Positions 1-11,526 of a stretch of DNA of 64,000 bases are shown here, in pieces; within the stretch, counting starts at the first letter, position 1, and each line of letters starts with the position of its first letter. Both the position numbers and the translations under genes were made by a program. Origin of the DNA: Paragonimus skrjabini miyazakii (lineage: Eukaryota; Platyhelminthes; Trematoda; Plagiorchiida; Troglotrematidae); the NCBI GenBank assembly GCA_014338405.1, contig JTDE01001347.1:76218-140217 (forward strand). Reading direction: 5' to 3'. The notes beneath the pieces are model-generated. The model was given only the letters and a program-made list of their open reading frames with translations. It did no database searches and had not been told where the DNA came from.

Positions 1-44
1 GGCGGCCCGAGCCACAGTACCTTTTGGTCAGGCTCATGGCTGTT

Positions 45-65
45 ATGATGATGATGATGATGATG
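45..65. repeat. ATG trinucleotide microsatellite
   Basis: Seven uninterrupted ATG units lie near the left edge of the window. No exon or open frame with coding character surrounds them, so this reads as a simple-sequence repeat in non-coding DNA. Confidence 0.9.
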
Positions 66-66
66 T

Positions 67-3000
67 TGTAGATGGAAAACTAAGCGTAAGGCTCGTCTAT
101 CAATATACGCATAGTGGGTTCTAAAAATACTGTGCCAAACGATAGAAAATGTTTTTTTCTCGGTTGTTACTATGTTATCTCCATGGGATTTGTTAGAAAA
201 CTTCAAGATATCGTATAGGAACGAATATGGTCTTTTTTCTGGAGGCTTGTTCTGCTTATTTTAATGAGTTATCCACTTGTGAGTTGTTTTTGGTCAGTTC
301 TAAAGCTTGAAACCTCACGCTAATGGACCAGTTACTAGGGAAGTTGCAGATTAGTAGGCATTTCTTTATTGAGAAGCATATGTTTAAACTCAAATAACAA
401 ATATATAGGCCCCGTTTCGTTCCAGCATGTCTTCCACAAAAATTGACAAGATACAAACTCTGCGCCGTGTCAACTTACTGACATAAGAAGTAGTTAGATC
501 ATATGCAGGGAAGTCCGGTGAACAAGTCAAATAATTTTCGGGAAAACGACAGTTTATATTTGATCATTGATTTTTATCAACATCAAACTAACTACGAATG
601 AGTAGGTTTGTTTGAGCAGATTGAACTGAAATCCAGACCTTTGTTTTAGGCATCAACAAAATCATGAAAGTGACTGTTTTAGTCTGTTTGGTCTTTCCTG
701 GAAATTTTTCTTCCTACTGACCTATGAACATGACAAAAATGTCATTCTGAAATCAATATTACTATACAAGTTAAGGAAACTCACTGGACTAAATATAACA
801 TTGAGTAACTTATGTGTTTACAGTACCATAAATCCTGGATTCACGTACGTGGCATAATTCATTTCTGTTAATTATCAACTTGATGTCACCAAACTTGTAT
901 CCACTTGCACCACGTTTCATAAGTTACCACCTAAGAGGCTGTGGCTGTTCATCTTTATTCAATTTGTTTATGTCATATAGCTATGTAAATTGCACAGCAC
1001 ACATTTGTAGGATGGTGCAGAGATGCATTGCGGATAAAGCAGGAGTGACATTTAAAAGAATCAGGGAGAAAAAGTACTGCGCAGAATGCTCAAAAGTACA
1101 GTTATCTGAATGAGTAAAAATAAGAGATCTATCCTCCAATGTATTTAAGTTGTAACTGTCTCATACACTAATTGGCGATTGAGACGGTGTGCCATTATCA
1201 ACAGACCTTTAAATAATGCGAATCCGTAAATGTAGATTTTGTAAAGCTAGTGTTATGTCGACTTTACAAGCTTGGCCATTTGAAAATCCGAACTAACAAT
1301 GTCAGTCCTGAGTGTCTACTTGTGTACATTCTACATGTGTTTGCGAAAGTTAGTTGGACCTTGTTCCAGACACCCTTGTTTTATCAAGTCGATCTGACGA
1401 TTGAGAGAATAAATATTGGTCAATTTTTATGCATGAGAATTGTATATTTATCCATTTTGCTAACTTGTCCAGTATTGCCGTGAAACTTTGATCTAAATAG
1501 GTTTCGCTTCTCGGGAATATTGGTTTATTGCTCTGTTTTCATCACCGTGTCCATGGAAGTCCGCAGAAATGTTGATTTTAAACTATTTAATACAAATTAC
1601 GTTACATAAGAATTCACTCTTTATAAAACATTATGTATAATTATTTGACTGTGGCCTACAAATTTCATATGTGCAGTTACTTGGGCATCGGCAAGTTCAA
1701 GTATTCTATGCAGTGTACGCTTCCAGATTAAAGCTTATGTAGATAACTCTTTGTCCATTCAGTCTGTTTAGTCTTCATTAAACGAACAGAATTCTACACG
1801 ACCTGCGCAGCGCTTGTTTTGATAAAGTGGTCCGTTATTGTTAGATAACTCCAATCTCTTATCTTAGTTACTCTATCGCATGTTTTTAATTAAAATTCTG
1901 TGACACATCGGAAGCCACCATTTAAGACAGTATTCTTTTCTCCCATAAACGTTTGAAGTTTCCACTTCAGCAAGCGCAATAGAGTACCCTACTCTGTACA
2001 TGACGGACAAAGATTCTGCCTGCTCCGCATCAGGCCAATCCATGCAAACAGCATTCAATCCAAGTGTACTGAAAACAATATAACAGCGATATTTTCGTTT
2101 CTGTTATATTTTGACCTAAGCATATCTGGCCAGATATCCGGTCATGTTTTATGGTTGTTACAACAAATTTATGTATCTGAAATGATACAAAATTTCGTGA
2201 AACCCGCGGGATTCCGCCACATCGCTTTTCTAGAAATATCTAAGTTATCATGTACTTTGCTTGTTCTAAGTCAACCATGTTTTGGCTAAAAGTGTTACAG
2301 TGCTTTAGTTGATTATATTCACACCCGAAGTAATTGATAAAACTAGATATTTTACTATAACTTGGCTGCCCCTTCAGAAGGAAGGCCGACCCAGTTAAAC
2401 TTTGGTTGCAGAAGTTTGTCTATTAAAAGCCATTTAACCAGCGACCTTTGTTAACTGTTTTTTTGCTACTAAAGGACATGTTCGGTATTGTTTGTATGTG
2501 CGGCAAGATCCCCAAATTGTAAAATAGCCATGAGGAAGTTGCTGCAAAGATCACACTTTTGCTGCTGTCTGACACAAACTTATCACAAACAGTTCGGTTC
2601 CAGTGTAATTTTTCTCAGATTATTGCCAGTGCTATTAATAAGTAGCAAGTCTTCGGGATTCTTCGGCCGAATCTATCAGTCAGTTGTTGTCGGTTGTGGC
2701 AGGACCGAATAATATACCACCTTTGTTCAAAGAATCAATCCAACTACCGAGGACAACATAACGTTCAGCACCTAAATATATCCCTAAGACCATGACCAAT
2801 TCAAGTTTAGAGCGAGTTCTTATACTTGTTAAAAAAATGCTGTTCAGGTTACATAATGTCTTCTGCTGTCGTACTGCGCAGTGACCACTTCGATTATTGC
2901 ATTTTTATTAACTATCTGTTGTTATGTCTCCCCTCAAAAAATTTACGATTGGTAAATTCTAATAATATCAGTCACATAGGTAAACAATGAGAGCAACTGG

Positions 3001-4230
3001 TTCAATAGATTTACTGGGATGTGTGGAGCTTTGTTGCATAACACGCTGGGGTAGAACTAGGTTGTCAGTTCTTGTCAGCTTCGGTTAGAAAGGTCAAGTA
3101 TTGGTATCCGGACTGGTGTCCATTGTTGTGGATACTGTGTAATCGGTATGGATTAATCAATCCAATACCGAATTTTATGGAACAATAATATTTATTTGTG
3201 ATTCACTAGTTCTGACCCGAGGTGCATCTCGAAAGAAAGAAAACCGTTGAAAAATTAAGATGTAGATATTAACCAATGCATGGTGATACATCACTGATAA
3301 CTTGGTCAAAGACTGGTTTCCACAATGTATCCCGGTTGTCGAGAACAGTAAGTTTGGAAAACATGAAAATGAAAACCTGTGTAAAGTATATTCGAAAAAA
3401 GCATATAACTTCCCCAAAGATTCATTCAGCATCAGGATCATTCACTTGATACATATTGTAAAGTTAGCCGTATTGTCAGTCACGTGTTATTGACTTTGAA
3501 TACCCAAAACGTTTTACTGGCTCAACAGTCGGTGTACACGTGATTCAGAAGAAAATGTTGTAAGTGATTGTGTTTGTAAACTGCTCAGGAGTTGTTCTAA
3601 ATTTGAGCATTGTTCATCTTTCTCACATTCATTCAGAGTAGTCATATGCATTGAGTTGATATATTTCTCCATCTTTTCAAACGTTTCCAACATGTTCACA
3701 GAAGTTTACCGTTGTTTTAAGTCGTTTTTGAATCACGTACACCAGTTGTCTGAAAAAGCATTTTATCCCTGGATAAAAATCAGTTTAACATTGTTATTCT
3801 TAGTAAATATCAAATTGTACTAAACTTATCTAAACGCGTATATTAACTGTGCTATTTCATTGTTTTAACATCTCAATTACTCACTCCAGTAGCACTAAAG
3901 GCTAGTGGCAAATTCTGACTAGTTCACTAAGCCAGTGAATCAGCTAATGGTTATCTAATGTCAACGTTAACATTCAGATATGTTTTGCGGTCATGGCTGT
4001 GAATCCCGTGCACTGTTACCAGTTTACAATCATTCGGACTTACCGACCATCGATCAGATGTATCACTTAAACCAGTGCACAGCACGTTTGCTTATAAACA
4101 ACAGCTACGCGTTTTCAATGACGTTACAAAAAATGTCTCAATTTCTTCTCCTACCTTGTGGATGGGTAAGTTTGTCAATGAGAGTTCTACCTGCTGAATG
4201 AAGTTATCAAACTTGGTTTGCCACTTCAAA
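67..4230. other. No gene seen, non-coding AT-rich DNA
   Basis: Short open frames of 60 to 90 codons occur on both strands here. None has a recognisable domain, a convincing acceptor and donor pair, or a frame that joins a neighbour. I see no RNA gene. The stretch is either intergenic or part of a long 5' intron of the gene that becomes visible at 36018. Confidence 0.6.
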
Positions 4231-4239
4231 CGGTTGCAA

Positions 4240-4273
4240 ACTTGAGCACGTAACACCTATTCGGGCTCATCAG
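4240..4273 (-). other. Possible decayed hammerhead core next to a PLE fragment
   Basis: On the minus strand the sequence reads CTGATGAG followed by CCCGAATAGG. This matches the first half of a hammerhead ribozyme core (CUGANGA plus stem II), in the style known from schistosome SM-alpha and PLE ribozymes. The expected GAAAC after stem II is absent: GTGTTAC stands there instead. No cleavage-site triplet with a pairing stem I is clear. It lies about 160 bases from a PLE coding fragment but on the opposite strand. It may be a dead ribozyme or chance. Confidence 0.15.
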
Positions 4274-4404
4274 TGCGGATAAAAGTGGGGGCTAATAACT
4301 GAGAAGAATCCGCCACGCTTACGGCAGTTTCCACCCCTGCTAGGTGCTAGACCTCAAATGTCTGTCAGCAACTTATCTGTAACCAGTTGATATGTCGCCA
4401 AATC

Positions 4405-4790
4405 TGTCAACTCACAGGCAACATGGAGAAAAGCTCATTTACTTTTTCCTGTGGTACTAGGCATGTGAATCACATGACCATGCACTTAACTGAACGTATC
4501 CTGGAGCATCATCCAGCCTGGATCAGCAATGGAGTTACCAAGATAATTACCAGCGCAATTGTTGCACACCTAGTTGATACACATCATACTGTCAACCTGA
4601 ACTCCTCTTTTCGTCCGATTTCCCGAGTCAACGGGGGCCACTGAAAGTGGTCAGATGCCACATTTTGGCTACAGCTGAAGCGACCGGAATTCGACTAAAT
4701 AATCCACACAATTGTTTGCACAAAAGCGTTTTGTTCAGGCGTTGAAGTTACCATGGCCAACCACCCACACCATGACCGATCAAATCGCCA
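4405..4790 (+). mobile_element. Penelope-like element, C-terminal GIY-YIG fragment (pseudogene)
   Basis: A conceptual translation from about 4435 reads FTFSCGTRHV, then LTERILEHHPAWIS, then ITSAIVAHLVDTHHTVNLNS and FRPISRV. This is the order of the GIY-YIG endonuclease region of PLEs: Cys-containing strand, Arg-rich helix with an EH-P-W motif, then an HL-DT-H motif. After a stop near 4642 a shifted frame continues with ATAEATGIRLNNP and then KRFVQALKLPWP, which is the usual end of the ORF. The central GRTT-type motif is changed to NHMT, so catalysis is unlikely. No reverse transcriptase domain is visible upstream, which makes this a 5'-truncated, frame-broken relic. The family assignment is firm, and the element limits are approximate. 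Confidence 0.75.
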
Positions 4791-7700
4791 TGGTTCCAGT
4801 TGCGTCATAATGGTGACGTAATCTTATCAAAACGTTGTGTCCGTTTTGTTTATGACATGTCTGATCTCACTCGAACTTAATACTTGTTTTGTTCGTTTCG
4901 CTTTGACAACTCTTTTTCATATAAATGTTAAGTAATTGGCCTGACGATGAATAACCGAAAAAGAGCTTGTTTCCTACATCATATTTTTGTTGACTACCCT
5001 GGGGATTTTTAACCATCAACCAATACGTCAAGACACAAAAATACTCGAGTATACCAGAGGAAACAAGGAAAAGTTTCCACTTAGATTACAAATTCTCTCG
5101 TAAGAATTTGTGACAAACTCTTGATGACCGACTTCGGTCATGGACGTCTTCCACACGAAAGTTTTTATCTTTTCGGTAAAATAAAAACTTCCTCGAAACT
5201 TCCACTCGATAACGAGTTCGGCCAGTAAGCGAATAAGTAAAACGTTAAAAATTTATAAAGTAACTTTCGGAACAGAGACAATGAAGTATTCTGACGCGAA
5301 AAATTATTTGGTTTATAATATACCAATACAGATGCAGCATCTGACATCTGAAACTTAAAGACCAAAGTGAACTTCGTACTTCTCTACCCGTAAAGTTGAA
5401 ATACCTTTCATTTTCAAACAAAATCAAAGCTCGTTGTTAAACATCTGAGCATAGGTTTTGGACAGCCAGCCTAACGCAACAAGTTAGAAAAATCGAACCT
5501 GTCACTGTAAGGATTTAACTAGAAAATTATTACAAACAAACAATGAGCAAGTAAGTCTCAGTCTGACAGAAGCAGCTGTTAAATTGTGCATTCTAATCAC
5601 AAAACATTTTTTAAATTGTCACTGGTTTGCCTCTCTGAAAGTTGTTAACTGTCCTTACGTCAAACCTGGTTAAGCCTACTGCATGTATGCTTTTAACTTG
5701 ACCCTATTAGGAATTGTCAGTCACCGTAATACTAATGACTACAACTCATGTGTCAAGGTGTGCTAAGGTTTCCGTTATTCCCAGTCCCCAGAGGAACGAT
5801 AACAAATTGGTAAAGTCCGATCATTCATCAAACCATGATGCTCAATGCTGACATTTACCTGTAATCGTTTACACACTCATTTGTGAATTCGATCGATTTG
5901 GGCGTACATTACGTGTGATTATATTCTGTGCAACTTGAACGCATCAACCAAGGTGTGACTTTTTGTTTTTAAGCAATTTAACTAAAGAATGCATGCAATA
6001 CTAACAATTTTGGTAACTGTAGAAAAAAATAATCTGTAGCATTACCAATTGGTTTGAAGTAGTTACATAAGACATCCAATGTAGAAGACTGTTAACAAAG
6101 GAGTAATGGTGTGATTAGATAGAGGTTTCATGTTTGTTAGTCTCCATCTCGTTTCAACATCTATACTGTTACAAACCAGTCATCCATTTATTACATGCTT
6201 AGAAAACAGCAAAGGCAACCAATTAATTGTAAATCTTGTATACAATCTTAATATACAATCTTATACACAATCTGAAAGAGCTCTAGATGCCCTTCGGCGG
6301 CAAACAAAAACATATATTAGAGTAAGCAACAAAAGATTATGGCATCGTAAGATTACAATGGATGTACGGGATTAGTTTGGACGTATTCCTCTACTCGTAA
6401 ACATGTTTAGTGTGTAAACCTGGTAGGCCTTGTAGCGATACTTTCTGTGTTAATATCATGTCTGAAGTAGCCAACAAATATAGCACGAACAACTGAAAGC
6501 CGTTTGGAACTTTGAGTCTCTTGGAAAACTGAGTCAACTCGAATGAGTAATAATAAAACCACACATCGCCTATGCCAGGTGAGAATAGAAGATAAATTTT
6601 GTGACTTTCTAAGATAATCCAGAGTTGATAACACATAAAATAATTGAACAATATACAGCTTTTTCCAATTGATGAAATAATTACCTGATGAACAAGACAG
6701 GCTTTATCGATAAATATTTCCCTTGTAATCAATCCAAGTGGGGAAATCGGATAAGATAATGTAACATGTGACCGTCAATTCGTGCATTCAAATGAACCAA
6801 CCAACATAGCATCTAACTAAATGAAACGCGCGCCAAACTGATTTTAAAACATTTATTTCGGAAAACAAGGGTTACGTAAGCATGCATACACAAATGCGTC
6901 TACTGTCTTTTGTACTAGTTTGTATTAAACTGCTGAAAGGTATGTTAGACTTACCGACAAGTAACCTAGTCTAACGAATACTAAGTAAGTTTTAAAACTG
7001 CCAATAAATTTATTGAAATAGTCGGAACGCAGACTAACAGAATGCAGGTGTGAACTTAATCGTTCATTCATGAACACCTGTTAGTAGAGGAAATTTTTGT
7101 TAATCTTACAACCTTTGCAAAATATCACAGTGTTCCTATAACAATCACATAAAATCGTCGCTTTAAACAGATGCCTTGAGTGTGCCAAATGTACAGATAG
7201 CAAGATGAAAAACATTTTGATGTGGATGTGTGAAGGTCAACTAGAACGATGAATATATGATGATAGTAAGACAATCGAAATGTTTGTGTGATTGTGTTGC
7301 TAGAAAAACCAATGCGTATCAAGCATTTCGATTTCCGAATTCCCAGTCCGAAATCCTATATCTAAATTTACCAAACTTAACACCAATGGGATTTGATCAC
7401 GGCACTTCTTTATACGTAAACTTTGCATTAGGCGCTTGTTGAAAGCTTTCTTCGGATAAAGACCACAGTCAAACATCGGTGATGTTCAGGTTATAACAAG
7501 AAATTGCTCAATTATTTATAAAAATCAGAAATGTTTGAAAAATTTACTAATTTGCTGTCAGATAGCGAACAAATTCCTGAATAGCCTACATAAGATTGAA
7601 CCTTTTACGTGGAATAACGCATCACATTTTCTTCATGAATGTCACATCTATTAGACGAGCAGGGGATGGCAAATCTACGTAATACGCTTGTTGTACAAAA

Positions 7701-9195
7701 TTGTTTTCTGAACGAGTTTTTTCAGAGAACCAGGTGGAAATACGCGCAACTAATAATATAAAAAACTCTATATTTTCTTACCGCTGAAATAGCATCAGTT
7801 TGATGACCATAGAGACATACATACATCTGCTTAATACGAATGAAATTCCCCAATAATAATCACTGACGAGAAACGACGTATTCCATTAGGTGAAACCGCT
7901 GACTTTAACATGATCGAAAGATTATGATCTCAGAATTATCACTTGGAGATAAAATGGTGAATCGTTATGACCTCGTGGTCAGTTAAGTGGGAATATGGAT
8001 GCACGTTAACCTTTGAATAGTGAAACCCAAACAAAAAAACAAAAGCAGCGTGACCCCTGGGGCAGCGGTGTAATTATACCAAACAAAAAATACACGATAG
8101 TTAACTCCGTATTTATCTGTGAACGAAGTCCTTGATCCGAACCGTAAAAGTTGGTTACTTGAAGGTTAGTAGATCAATCAGCTTTAAGCTGAGACTGAAG
8201 TGGTACTGATAATTTTTTCTCAATAGTGGCACAAAGTATCAGAAAGATTTTCCGACTTCTTTCTGAGAGATAGACAATTTCTAGGACAAGTGAAACTTCC
8301 GAATAAAATTACTGCGCCTTCTCCCGATTGACCCTGGACAATTCATGGTTTACCCAAGAGTAAATAGGATTGAACACTTAGAGTCGATCATTCGACCATG
8401 TCTATAGTGATGTCCGTGAAATGTTGATGAATGTCGTTGCCTTTTGATATGAGAAACTTGGGTTAGCATCTCACTCGTAGTAAACACATTCCGTGCTGGC
8501 GCACCCTGACAAGAAGGGAATTTGAGTTCAGTATTATTCAAGCAAAGGTTGAAGCATCATTCGGTGACTGTATGTTATCTAATACCCGACTTCGGAACAC
8601 AAATTTGGTGACTAACCTAACAATATAAAAACTATCATATTTAACCTCGAAAAACAATTTCGTTTGTTCGCCCAAACTTTGCTGGATGCCAAAACAGGCG
8701 GTTTGAGTCAAGGAGACGTTTTGTCGTGCGACAATTTCCTACATGTCAAACGTCTGACCACACAACAATATGAAACATTGAGTTCCCTTTATCCAGTTCA
8801 TTAAGACGGCAAGAAGACATACATTGCGAGGTGCAAGCATTTCATTTATTCTCATCAGCCGAATACATAAAACATTCAATTATATAGGTTAAGCGCATGG
8901 CGATAAAACAGTGAAATGAACGAACATCAACATGGGAGTAATCAAGGTTCACTGCAATAATTAATTAATCTGAAGTAATCGACAAAATATTCATGCTTAT
9001 GAGTCGGCAACTTTGAGTAGGGATAAAATGGCCCCGCATGTCATACAGAACTGCCTTAGGACTACCGAGATGATGACTTACTAATAGGTAGGAAGATACA
9101 AACTTTGCGGGCCGATTTCAATGACTGAAATCGAGAGTACTTTTTACCTAATCCGTTCTTAGTACTGCATACTGATGTTGGATCGCCTCATATTT
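4791..9195. other. No gene seen; one short perfect hairpin
   Basis: No exon, domain or RNA gene could be supported in this AT-rich stretch. At 5124-5141 there is an 8-bp perfect inverted repeat, ATGACCGA pairing with TCGGTCAT around a two-base loop. An imperfect inverted repeat (CAGGTGT with ACACCTG) lies at about 7045-7080. The longest open frame, 113 codons on the minus strand at 6391-6732, is low-complexity and resembles no family I know. Confidence 0.55.
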
Positions 9196-9214
9196 CAGAG
9201 ATCCAACTGTGAAA

Positions 9215-9312
9215 AACCAGAGCGTCGGCTGGATTTGAACTAACCGTAGAACTAGCGTGCTTCAACGCGGTAAGTCTCATATCAACTGGTATACGAAGCC
9301 ACGCTGGGAGCT
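9215..9312 (-). repeat. tRNA-like SINE head, degenerate
   Basis: Read on the minus strand, GTGGCTTCGTATACCAG stands where a Pol III box A would be. AGTTCAAATCC about 45 bases later fits box B. Spacing and order are those of a tRNA-derived SINE head, but box A is altered and there is no complete cloverleaf, so this is not called as a tRNA gene. Confidence 0.4.
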
Positions 9313-9319
9313 CTGAAGT

Positions 9320-10459
9320 GTTATATTCGGATTCTGACACCTACTCGTTTCACTATCTCATATGGAATCCATTAAATGATCCAAGGAATTTACTACACCT
9401 GTAAAATTTCTTAGTCTACTCCGGCGCCCACCACCCATACTGCCGATCAGTGAATTTGCTTTACCAACAAATAGTTGGATAGACTTGAATTAACTCACTG
9501 ATAAAACTGTAATTTTCAACTTGTTACAACGAACGCAACGTTGTGTGATTGAATATATGCACGCTACCTGAATAAAGTGATGTAAAAGAACTGCCTTGTT
9601 AGCCAACGTTCATCTTAACCTCATAAGGATTCATTCGAGAACATCACGAACGCCTTCCTGAAACGTTTAGTACTTACTCAGATTATCAACCTAAAATTAA
9701 CCAACCGCTTAATATGGTCTAAAGTAGACCGTGCGACTTTTTACTAGTACGTAACTTCTCTTATTATGCATATACCAAGACGTGTCTATTCGTTTGGCAG
9801 AACCGTAACTGTTTGCACTAAAGATGTCCAGTTCAACTTTTGTCACCCACCATCACGTTTGTTATAAGCATACCCTGCCGTTAAAAGTCTGCTCTCATTC
9901 TTTAAAATTAACACTACAAGTTGTTGCTTTCTCCCTCTATCAATTGTTAGTCCACTTAGGCAGGGTAATCAAACATATGACAGACGTTGATAAGTTCGAT
10001 GCATGTTTGTGACTTCTGTTCTGTAGATCTGGTAGCTAGTTAACGACTGCGAACTTGTTGAACACTGTTTTTGCGACATGATATGACTGCATTTATCCGG
10101 CTGTCATGTAACTCTAAGAACGAATGACCGATTCAATTGTTTGAGCACGTGGTTTCGACTAATGAAACACTATGAGGTGAAGAAAATAAGGTGTGGAGAA
10201 CGCATTTGGTTTCAACTTTTGCTGTCTATTAAAATGTTCAGCATTTGACTTGAAATCTGGAGAAGCCGCATTGATTTACACTCATCTACCAACATGATTG
10301 TGCGCTACATCCATCAATTTTCACGTAAATATCATTAAACAAAGATAATTAAAGGTTAATGGAGAAAAGATTTCCAACATAAATCTAAGATGATCGTAGC
10401 TTACAATCTCTCACTATATTTATTTGAAACAGTTCATCAACTGCAATCCTTACGCTATC
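9320..10459. other. No gene seen
   Basis: I find no exon, RNA gene or recognisable repeat in this stretch. The 62-codon open frame at 9824-10012 has no family resemblance. Confidence 0.5.
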
Positions 10460-10530
10460 TTTTCGAAAGGGACCGACTGGAAATTCTATGGGAATGCGAC
10501 AGCTGCGATCAATTGTAGGTGATGTTCAAT
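10460..10530 (+). mobile_element. Hammerhead-SINE family, 3' tail copy
   Basis: The segment from TTTTCGAAAGGGACCG through GCGATCAATTGTAGGTGATG aligns without gaps to the reverse complement of 15682-15751. I count about 9 differences in 70 bases. Just upstream, ATCCTTACGCTATC is a weak match to the cleavage-site side of the ribozyme in the 15 kb copy. The core motifs CTGANGA and GAAAC are not present in register, so the copy lacks a working ribozyme and its tRNA-like head. It is in the plus orientation, opposite to the two other clear copies. Confidence 0.7.
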
Positions 10531-10539
10531 CTATATGAA

Positions 10540-11426
10540 TATCGATAATCCGTTGCATGTAAGTTTATGCCATGTGATAGCACCTATAGCTGTTCGTTCT
10601 CACTAATTATTTTGTTTGTATTGCAGTTACTAGTATCAACCTTAGGTGGAAAATGTATAAACCTGTAGCTTGTTAATTTCTAATCCATAATCTGCGTACA
10701 GATTGCTGGAACCAACTGAATATTTTGTACTAGTCTACTCTGTATCTGTTACGCTCAAATGTAAGCGTTTTTTCAAAACTAATCGATTCTTATATGTAAA
10801 CATCGAGGGATGCTATCACTCGTCAAAACTGTTTCCTCTCTTATGTCGTGAAAAAACGGGACAGTCATTTATCAATTGAGGTATTTTTATGATATTTCTT
10901 CTGACAAGTTTGCTTAAAGCATCGTGTAGCTTGCAGTTCGAAACTTCAGAAAAATAATGTGCCAGTCCAGTTTGATTACTGTCCCAAATGAACATGAAAT
11001 GTTAAACCATTCGCCGAAATAAAGAAACCAGCAGTTTTCTATACGCGAATTAAATAGCCAGACTAACAGTATTTAAAAAACGTTCCTCAGTTGGACTGCC
11101 AAAAAAAATTGTGGCTACTGATGCAACAAAACAACACAGTAAATACTTTGGTTTATCTTTACATCGACCTGCGGCGGTCAGACGAATGAATAAATATATG
11201 TTGGATGAGTTCACTACAAAATTGTATGCTTCTGACCCTAAAAATCAATCGCGCTCTGTATTAAAACTTTTCACACGGATAAAGGTATTTTGGTGGAATG
11301 TAACTACATAGGAGGTGAAGATGGAAGATTAAAACCTTTACGGTCAATGTGAGCAAACCTTAATAATAGTTTTCCGCTTTTCACAAGAATGAACACATTA
11401 ATATTATACACGCATCACTGTTGCAG
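10540..11426. other. No gene seen
   Basis: Nothing coding or structured could be supported between the SINE tail and the assembly gap. The open frame at 11111-11311 (66 codons) is unremarkable. Confidence 0.5.
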
Positions 11427-11526
11427 NNNNNNNNNNNNNNNNNNNNNNNNNNNNNNNNNNNNNNNNNNNNNNNNNNNNNNNNNNNNNNNNNNNNNNNNNN
11501 NNNNNNNNNNNNNNNNNNNNNNNNNN
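11427..11526. other. Assembly gap of 100 Ns
   Basis: Exactly one hundred N bases. This length is often used as a placeholder for a gap of unknown size, so the distance between the flanks should not be trusted. The two open frames that run through it are artefacts of translating N as X. Confidence 0.99.

Noticed and set aside
7864..7876. CTGACGAGAAACG as a hammerhead core
   Set aside because: There is no room for stem II between the two boxes.
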